A DNA stretch of 64,000 nt, taken from assembly GCA_031628995.1 (NCBI GenBank), contig JAVLUO010000006.1:62001-126000 (forward strand), in the 5' to 3' direction. A program made the position numbers and the translations under genes. The first letter of the stretch is position 1. Every line of letters starts with the position of its first letter. Shown here one piece after another: positions 58,843 through 64,000 of this stretch. The notes beneath the pieces were generated by a model. That model did no database searches and was not told the DNA's origin. It saw only the letters and a list, made by a program, of their open reading frames with translations. This DNA is from Bacillota bacterium LX-D (lineage in GTDB: Bacteria; Bacillota; DUOV01; Zhaonellaceae).

Positions 58843-59087
58843 GCACAAAGAAGGTAAAGAATTCTATTGATATCACCGATGTTGTCTGTCCGTTGACTTT
58901 TGTTAAGGCTAAAGTTGCTATGGAAGAGTTAGAGGATGGCCAGGTTCTAGAAATCAGAATGAATGAGGGGGAACCAATCCAGAATGTCCCCCGCAGCCTT
59001 AAGGATGAAGGCCATAAGGTTTTGCAGGTGGTCAATAATGAAGACAAAACCTTTACTATTTTCGTTGAAAAGGGTGGATTGGCATGA
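58839..59087 (+). CDS. TusA-family sulfur-transfer protein
   Basis: 82 residues with the TusA core DVVCPLTFVKAKVAMEEL (active cysteine in CP) and the following beta strand QVLEIRMN. It probably passes persulfide sulfur. Overlaps the sulfite reductase (ATGA) and MetY (ATGA). Its placement between sulfite reductase and MetY suggests transfer of newly reduced sulfur. Confidence 0.9.
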   Translation: MSTKKVKNSIDITDVVCPLTFVKAKVAMEELEDGQVLEIRMNEGEPIQNVPRSLKDEGHKVLQVVNNEDKTFTIFVEKGGLA

Positions 59088-60316
59088 GATTTAATACAGC
59101 CCTTTTACATGGGAATTTTGCCGCCGATGAGAAAACAGGTGCTACTACCACACCTATTTATCAGTCATCATCCTTTGAACATCAAAGTGCTGAAGAACTG
59201 GAAAATATATTTAAGGGTAGCGAACCAGGTTTCGTTTATACCCGCATTAACAATCCGACAATTGAAGCTTTTGAACGACGTATCGCCCATCTGGAGGGGG
59301 GCATCGGGGCTGTAGCCTGTGCCTCTGGAATGGCAGCTGTTACCTTGGCTTTAATGAACATACTTAAAAGCGGAGATGAGGTTGTTTCTGGCAGCGGTAT
59401 CTTTGGAGGAACTTTCTCCCTCTTTGCGTGCTTAGAGGAATTCGGAGTAAAAACCCAATATGCTAAGGACAACAGTATTGCAAGTTTTAGAGAATGCATC
59501 AATGAAAAGACCAGACTGATTTTCCTTGAAACTATCGGTAACCCCAAGCTTGATGTTCCTGACATCCGGCAAATTGCTGAGTTGGCCCACCAAGAGGGAA
59601 TCCCATTGATTGTGGATAATACATCCACAACACCTTACCTGGTAAAACCCTTTACTTTGGGGGCGGATATTGTTGTCCATTCCACATCCAAATATATTAA
59701 TGGGAGTGGCAATTCTATTGGCGGTATTATTGTGGACAGTGGCAAATTCAAATGGAATTACGATAAATTTACTTCTCTAAAGGCCTACAAAAGATTTGGA
59801 CCATTTGTTTATTTGGCCAAGTTAAGAAAAGGACTCTTTAAAGATTTTGGTGCTTGCATGGCCCCTTTTAATGCCTACCTAACTAGTATCGGATTGGAAA
59901 CCTTGGGACTAAGGATGGATAGGCTTTGTGACAATGCCCAGAAGCTGGCAGTTAGTCTTAAGGAAAATAGTAAGGTTGTCAAAGTAAACTATCCCGGACT
60001 TGAGGAAAATGCCGATCATTTATTAGCGAAGGAACAATTCAACAATAAATTTGGTGGAATTTTAACCATCCGAGTAGGTACTAAAGAAAAGGCTTTCAAG
60101 GTGATTAATAGCTTGAAATATGCTTCTAATCTTGTCAATATTGGTGATACAAGAACTCTTACCATCCATCCTGCTTCAACTATCTATGCAACTAATAGCA
60201 GTGAGGAAAAGGAAAAAATGGGTGTCTATGAAGACCTCATTCGAATTAGTGTAGGATTGGAAGATATTGAAGACATTATTGAAGACTTTCAGCAAGCTTT
60301 GGAGAAAGTTGTGTGA
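59084..60316 (+). CDS. O-acetylhomoserine sulfhydrylase-type PLP enzyme (MetY/MetZ), second copy
   Basis: 410 residues. PLP lysine in VVHSTSKYINGSGNSIGG; substrate motif TRINNPTIEAFERR; MetY-type insertion near KAYKRFGPFVYLAKLRKG. Shorter than the copy at 36445 and clearly divergent. In Wolinella a MetY homologue uses a protein thiocarboxylate as sulfur donor; this copy shares an operon with carrier, E1 and JAMM genes, so the same chemistry is likely. Overlaps the TusA gene by four bases. Confidence 0.9.
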   Translation: MRFNTALLHGNFAADEKTGATTTPIYQSSSFEHQSAEELENIFKGSEPGFVYTRINNPTIEAFERRIAHLEGGIGAVACASGMAAVTLALMNILKSGDEVVSGSGIFGGTFSLFACLEEFGVKTQYAKDNSIASFRECINEKTRLIFLETIGNPKLDVPDIRQIAELAHQEGIPLIVDNTSTTPYLVKPFTLGADIVVHSTSKYINGSGNSIGGIIVDSGKFKWNYDKFTSLKAYKRFGPFVYLAKLRKGLFKDFGACMAPFNAYLTSIGLETLGLRMDRLCDNAQKLAVSLKENSKVVKVNYPGLEENADHLLAKEQFNNKFGGILTIRVGTKEKAFKVINSLKYASNLVNIGDTRTLTIHPASTIYATNSSEEKEKMGVYEDLIRISVGLEDIEDIIEDFQQALEKVV

Positions 60317-60321
60317 TCAAT

Positions 60322-62010
60322 ATGGACATACAAATAAAACAGCTGCAGACTGACATACTCATTATTGGCGGTGGTACAGCTGGTTGTTTTGCAGCTTTGA
60401 CTATTGCAGAGAATTCCTCAGTTCGCGTTATTATTGCTGAAAAGGCCCACATTAAACGAAGCGGCTGCCTGGCAGCAGGGGTTAATGCCCTCAATGCTTA
60501 TATCGTTAAAGGGCAGACACCGGAAGATTATTTGGATTATGTGGTTAAAGATGCAGAGGGACTGGTAAGGGAAGATCTGGTCTATACCTTAGCTGCCAGG
60601 CTGAATAGTGTCACACAAAAGCTGGAAGCGTTGGGATTAGTCATTTTAAAAGATGAAAATGGTGAATACGTAACTAGGGGTAAACGTAATATCAAAATTA
60701 ACGGTGAGAATATCAAACCTATTTTGGCTCATGGGGTTGCTCAACACCCGACCATTCAAGTTCTGAACCGCATTAATATTATAGATTATATCAAGCAAGG
60801 TAACCGCATTATTGGTGCCTATGGTTTTTCTTTAGAAGACAGCAACTTTTATGTCATTCAAGCTAAAGCTGTTATCTGTGCAACCGGAGGGGCCGCAGGC
60901 TTATACAGACCTAATAACCCTGGTTTTTCCCGACATAAAATGTGGTATTCTCCTTTTAATACTGGAGCGGGGTATGCTATGGGAATTAGGGCCGGAGCCG
61001 AAATGACCACCTTTGAGATGCGGTTTATTGCTTTACGCTGTAAAGACACTATCGCCCCCACAGGTACCATTGCCCAGGGGATTGGGGCCAAACAGGTGAA
61101 TAGTGAAGGCGAGGAATTTGATTTTAAATACGGTTTTCCTAAAACCCATCTGCGCCTTTATGCCACGGTAGAAGAAAACAGACGGGGAAAAGGACCTTGT
61201 TATCTAAAGACGGCTGGTATCTCTGAAGAAGAGCAAAAGGAATTATATAAAGCTTATTTGAACATGGCTCCTGCCCAAACCCTTAAATGGATGGAAGAAG
61301 GCCATGGTCCCAGTACAGCTAATGTGGAGATTACGGGAACTGAGCCCTATATTGTTGGTGGACATACGGCTAGCGGGTACTGGGTGGATACCCGTAGGGC
61401 TACTACTTTGGAAGGACTTTATGCAGCAGGTGATGTAGCCGGAGGCAGTCCACAGAAATATGTGACTGGTTGCCTTGGGGAGGGCGAAATTGCTGCTCTA
61501 GGGGCTTTAGACTTCATCCAAAATCGGGAGCACGAAGATTTGAAAGAGAGTGAAGTAGTTCAGAAACTATGGGAGGTACAGTCCTATCTAGGTTCAGCTC
61601 CGGGACTTTATAGTGTCGAAGAGTTGGAAGAAGCAATGCAGAAAGTCATGGACGAGTATGCCGGAGGCATTGCCACCGGCTATGCATACAACAACTACAA
61701 GTTGGCACAGGCAGAAAAAGAGATTGAAGAGCTTTTGAATCTGGTAAAAACATTGAAAGCAGCTGATCCTTTAGAATTACTTCACATTTATGAATTACTG
61801 GACAGACTTTGGGTATGCCGGGTACTGATAAAACATCTTCGGGCCAGAAAAGAAACTCGCTGGCGCTCCTTCCAGGAAAACCTGGATTATCCCCATAAGG
61901 ACGATGCGAACTGGTTGAAATATATCAACTCCCGTTATACGGGGGAGGCAATAGAGATAATTTATCGAAACTTAGTTAAAAAGGATGAGGCCTATGAGCA
62001 TCAGGATTGA
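60322..62010 (+). CDS. Adenylylsulfate reductase alpha-like flavoprotein (AprA type)
   Basis: About 562 residues. FAD motif DILIIGGGTAGCFAALTIAE, then RSGCLAAGVNALNAYIVKGQ and ATGGAAGLYRPNNPG, all typical of AprA and the fumarate reductase superfamily. The C-terminal half contains GLYAAGDVAGGSPQKYVTGC. Reduces adenosine phosphosulfate to sulfite plus AMP with electrons from the ferredoxin-like subunit encoded next. Start is ATG 60322 or GTG 60313. Use of AprAB rather than CysH in an assimilatory operon is notable. Confidence 0.88.
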   Translation: MDIQIKQLQTDILIIGGGTAGCFAALTIAENSSVRVIIAEKAHIKRSGCLAAGVNALNAYIVKGQTPEDYLDYVVKDAEGLVREDLVYTLAARLNSVTQKLEALGLVILKDENGEYVTRGKRNIKINGENIKPILAHGVAQHPTIQVLNRINIIDYIKQGNRIIGAYGFSLEDSNFYVIQAKAVICATGGAAGLYRPNNPGFSRHKMWYSPFNTGAGYAMGIRAGAEMTTFEMRFIALRCKDTIAPTGTIAQGIGAKQVNSEGEEFDFKYGFPKTHLRLYATVEENRRGKGPCYLKTAGISEEEQKELYKAYLNMAPAQTLKWMEEGHGPSTANVEITGTEPYIVGGHTASGYWVDTRRATTLEGLYAAGDVAGGSPQKYVTGCLGEGEIAALGALDFIQNREHEDLKESEVVQKLWEVQSYLGSAPGLYSVEELEEAMQKVMDEYAGGIATGYAYNNYKLAQAEKEIEELLNLVKTLKAADPLELLHIYELLDRLWVCRVLIKHLRARKETRWRSFQENLDYPHKDDANWLKYINSRYTGEAIEIIYRNLVKKDEAYEHQD

Positions 62011-62308
62011 TCAAAAAAAATGTACGGGGTGTGGTCACTGCCGCCAGGTTTGTCCTGGTAACTTACTTCAGGCAGATGGGATGGGGAAAACCAAGATACG
62101 CTGTCCCCAAGACTGCTGGGGTTGTACCTCTTGCTTGAAAGAATGTTCTTTTGGGGCCATTGGTTATTACTTAGGAGCAGATATTGGGGGTAAAGGAACC
62201 ACCCTTTATACAAGGCAGGAAGGCAATTATTTGCATTGGGTTTTTGTTAAACCTGATGGCCGGGAAGAAGTTATTACAATCAACCGCCAGGAATCTAATC
62301 AATATTAG
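61994..62308 (+). CDS. Adenylylsulfate reductase beta-like ferredoxin (AprB type)
   Basis: 104 residues with two 4Fe-4S motifs, [12 protein letters not shown] and [16 protein letters not shown], and a short C-terminal tail ([20 protein letters not shown]) like AprB. It passes electrons to AprA. ATG 61994 overlaps the AprA end and follows GGATGAGG. No QmoABC-type quinone partner is visible. Confidence 0.88.
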   Translation: MSIRIDQKKCTGCGHCRQVCPGNLLQADGMGKTKIRCPQDCWGCTSCLKECSFGAIGYYLGADIGGKGTTLYTRQEGNYLHWVFVKPDGREEVITINRQESNQY

Positions 62309-62318
62309 GAGGCCAATT

Positions 62319-63119
62319 ATGGATCATTTAGATAGATTAGAAGCGCAAAGCATTTTTATTTTACGCGAGGCTTATAAAAAATTTGGTAAACTGGGAATGC
62401 TCTGGTCTATTGGGAAGGACTCTACAGTCTTGCTCTGGCTGGCGCAAAAAGCCTTCTTTGGCCATTGCCCTTTCTCATTAATCCATGTGGATACGACCTA
62501 TAAAATTCCCGAAATGATTGCTTATCGGGACCGGATTGCTCAACAATATAATTTGGATCTCATTGTCCACAGCAACGAAGAAGCTTTAAAAGCAGGTATG
62601 GGTCCGGACAAGGGCCGACTTGTTTGCTGCAAGGCTTTGAAAACCGATGGACTGCAGCAAGTGGTAACTAAATATGAATTTGAAGGACTCATTCTCGGTA
62701 TTAGAAGGGATGAAGAAGGGTCCCGTTCTAAAGAAAGGGTTTTCAGCGAACGGAATAAAGATTCGGAATGGGATTATACCAATCAACCTCCAGAATTATG
62801 GGACCAGTTTAAAACGGATTTTCCTAAGGGAAACCATATTCGGGTTCATCCCATTTTGCACTGGAACGAGATTGATGTTTGGTCTTATATAGGTAGGGAG
62901 AAGATTCCCTTGGTAGATTTGTATTTTGCTAAAGATGGTAAACGCTACCGGAGCTTGGGCTGTGCTCCTTGCACAGGCAAAATTAATTCTAATGCCACTA
63001 CCGTTGAGGAAATTATTGAAGAATTAAAACATACCACCGTTAGCGAAAGGGCAGGCAGAGCCCAGGATCAGGAAGATGCTTACGCCATGCAGAAACTCCG
63101 CAAAGACGGGTATATGTAA
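62319..63119 (+). CDS. cysD: Sulfate adenylyltransferase subunit 2
   Basis: 266 residues of the PAPS-reductase/ATP-sulfurylase fold. PP-loop [35 protein letters not shown] and [10 protein letters not shown] are CysD hallmarks. Together with CysN it forms APS from sulfate and ATP. ATG 62319 follows TTAGGAGG; a longer open frame upstream is not used. Here the product APS can go straight to AprAB. Confidence 0.95.
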   Translation: MDHLDRLEAQSIFILREAYKKFGKLGMLWSIGKDSTVLLWLAQKAFFGHCPFSLIHVDTTYKIPEMIAYRDRIAQQYNLDLIVHSNEEALKAGMGPDKGRLVCCKALKTDGLQQVVTKYEFEGLILGIRRDEEGSRSKERVFSERNKDSEWDYTNQPPELWDQFKTDFPKGNHIRVHPILHWNEIDVWSYIGREKIPLVDLYFAKDGKRYRSLGCAPCTGKINSNATTVEEIIEELKHTTVSERAGRAQDQEDAYAMQKLRKDGYM

Positions 63120-63132
63120 GGAGGAAAATAGG

Positions 63133-64000
63133 GTGGCAATTGAAAGAGAAATATTAAAAATTGTAGTGGTCGGTCATGTTGATCATGGCAAATCTACCTT
63201 AATCGGTAGGCTGCTTTATGATACCAAGTCCCTTCCTGAAGGGGCCATCGAGAGAGTAAAACGCATTTGCAAGGAAAAAGGAAAGCCCTTTGAATATGCA
63301 TACTTATTGGATGCCTTTGAGGAAGAACAAAAACAAGGAATTACCATTGATACCACTCAGCTTCAGTTTTTTACGGAAAAAAGAGAATACGTAATTATTG
63401 ATGCTCCAGGACATAAGCAATTTCTAAAAAACATGATTTCCGGTGCCGCCAATGCTGAAGCTGCTTTGCTAATTATTGATGCACAAGAAGGTATCCAGGA
63501 GCAGTCCAAAAGACATGGCTACATCCTTTCTCTCTTGGGTATACAAAAGGTCTATGTGATCGTCAATAAGATGGATTTAATCGATTATTCTGAGGAAAAA
63601 TTTAATGAGATTAAGTTTCAAATGAATGAGTTTCTGAATAATCTCCATGTTTATCCCTTAAAATACATTCCCATTTCCGCTTTTCATGGAGAAAATATAA
63701 CCCAAATTTCGGAAAAAATGCCTTGGTATCAAGGGGAACCTATCCTAAAGGCTATTGACCTTATTGAGAAGGATAGGGGTTTAGAGGATAAACCCCTGCG
63801 CTTTCCCATTCAAGATGTTTATAAATTTGACCAGCGCCGGATTATTGCCGGGAGAATTGAAACAGGCCGTTTACAGGTTGGAGATGAAATTCTTATTAAT
63901 CCTGGTGGTAAAGTGACACGGGTCAAAACCATTGAGAATTGGGTGGAAAAAGATAAAAAAACAAAAGTTAGTGCCGGTATGTCCGTTGGCATAACAGTGG
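63133..64000 (+). CDS. cysN: Sulfate adenylyltransferase subunit 1, cut by window end
   Basis: GTG 63133 follows AAGGAGG. GTPase motifs are in order: GHVDHGKST (G1), DTTQ region (G2), DAPGH (G3), NKMD (G4), ISAFHGENI (G5), then an EF-Tu-like domain 2. 289 codons are visible and the frame is open at 64000. GTP hydrolysis drives CysD-catalysed APS formation. The rest, possibly with CysC, is off-window. Confidence 0.95.
   Translation, partial: MAIEREILKIVVVGHVDHGKSTLIGRLLYDTKSLPEGAIERVKRICKEKGKPFEYAYLLDAFEEEQKQGITIDTTQLQFFTEKREYVIIDAPGHKQFLKNMISGAANAEAALLIIDAQEGIQEQSKRHGYILSLLGIQKVYVIVNKMDLIDYSEEKFNEIKFQMNEFLNNLHVYPLKYIPISAFHGENITQISEKMPWYQGEPILKAIDLIEKDRGLEDKPLRFPIQDVYKFDQRRIIAGRIETGRLQVGDEILINPGGKVTRVKTIENWVEKDKKTKVSAGMSVGITV

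Noticed and set aside
1-64000. CRISPR arrays, rRNA genes, prophage modules
   Set aside because: No regularly spaced repeats, rRNA sequence, integrase, capsid or tail genes were seen.

Overview
The window looks like chromosome of an anaerobic, low-GC Firmicute (Clostridia; Peptococcaceae/Desulfitobacterium-like). The grounds are a selenocysteine-containing glycine/betaine-type reductase operon, corrinoid methyl-transfer helpers, a rubredoxin, T-box and S-box leaders, near-perfect sigma-A promoters and strong AGGAGG ribosome binding sites. I cannot name the species from sequence alone.

Layout. (1) 1-10.3 kb: corrinoid activation protein (partial), PocR/AraC regulator, corrinoid protein, plsY, then grdX-grdE-grdA-grdB and an in-frame grdC-grdD fusion; grdA and grdB each read through one TGA as selenocysteine. 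(2) 10.1-13.9 kb: rubredoxin, SIR2-like protein, SLAP-domain protein, PilZ protein, LysR regulator. (3) 14-18.2 kb, minus strand: a serine-specific T-box leader (specifier UCC) ahead of a class V aminotransferase, serA and a malate/tartrate-type dehydrogenase. (4) 18.2-21.4 kb: cyclodeaminase-like protein, then glnB-amtB-glnB with four ANTAR-like hairpin/terminator leaders. (5) tRNA-Ala(GGC) at 21.6 kb. To its right, up to about 50 kb, lies a GC-richer accessory region full of broken genes, intron and IS fragments, and intact sulfur-scavenging genes. (6) 50-53.6 kb: a membrane protein and a two-component system. (7) 53.8-64 kb: a sulfonate-type ABC importer followed by a compact sulfate-assimilation and homocysteine operon that runs off the right edge.

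The central system is at 36-46.7 kb: MetY, a SsuABC/TauABC-type importer, a two-subunit nitrogenase-like protein (NifD-like and NifK-like, retaining the P-cluster cysteines and candidate cofactor Cys and His), a NifX-like carrier, cystathionine gamma-synthase/lyase and a CBS-domain cysteine synthase. This suggests a nitrogenase-like reductase for organosulfur compounds, comparable to the methylthio-alkane reductase idea but with a different gene set. No NifH is visible, and the only nifB is a fragment, so these partners would have to be encoded elsewhere.

A shared promoter design (TTGACA-17-TATTAT followed at once by an AAACYATAGACATTAT-type box) precedes at least eight sulfur-related or decayed units. 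An Rrf2 (CymR/IscR-type) regulator lies inside the region, so a single sulfur-starvation regulon is likely. The right-hand operon combines CysDN, an AprAB-like APS reductase, a siroheme sulfite reductase, TusA, a ThiS-like carrier with a C-terminal extension, ThiF, a JAMM protease and MetY. This matches thiocarboxylate-dependent homocysteine synthesis as described in Wolinella. Many relics in the accessory region (metA, hydE, ridA, nifB, nifK-like, cysK, pdxS, SPFH, Abi_2, MOSC) carry internal deletions that join unrelated fragments.
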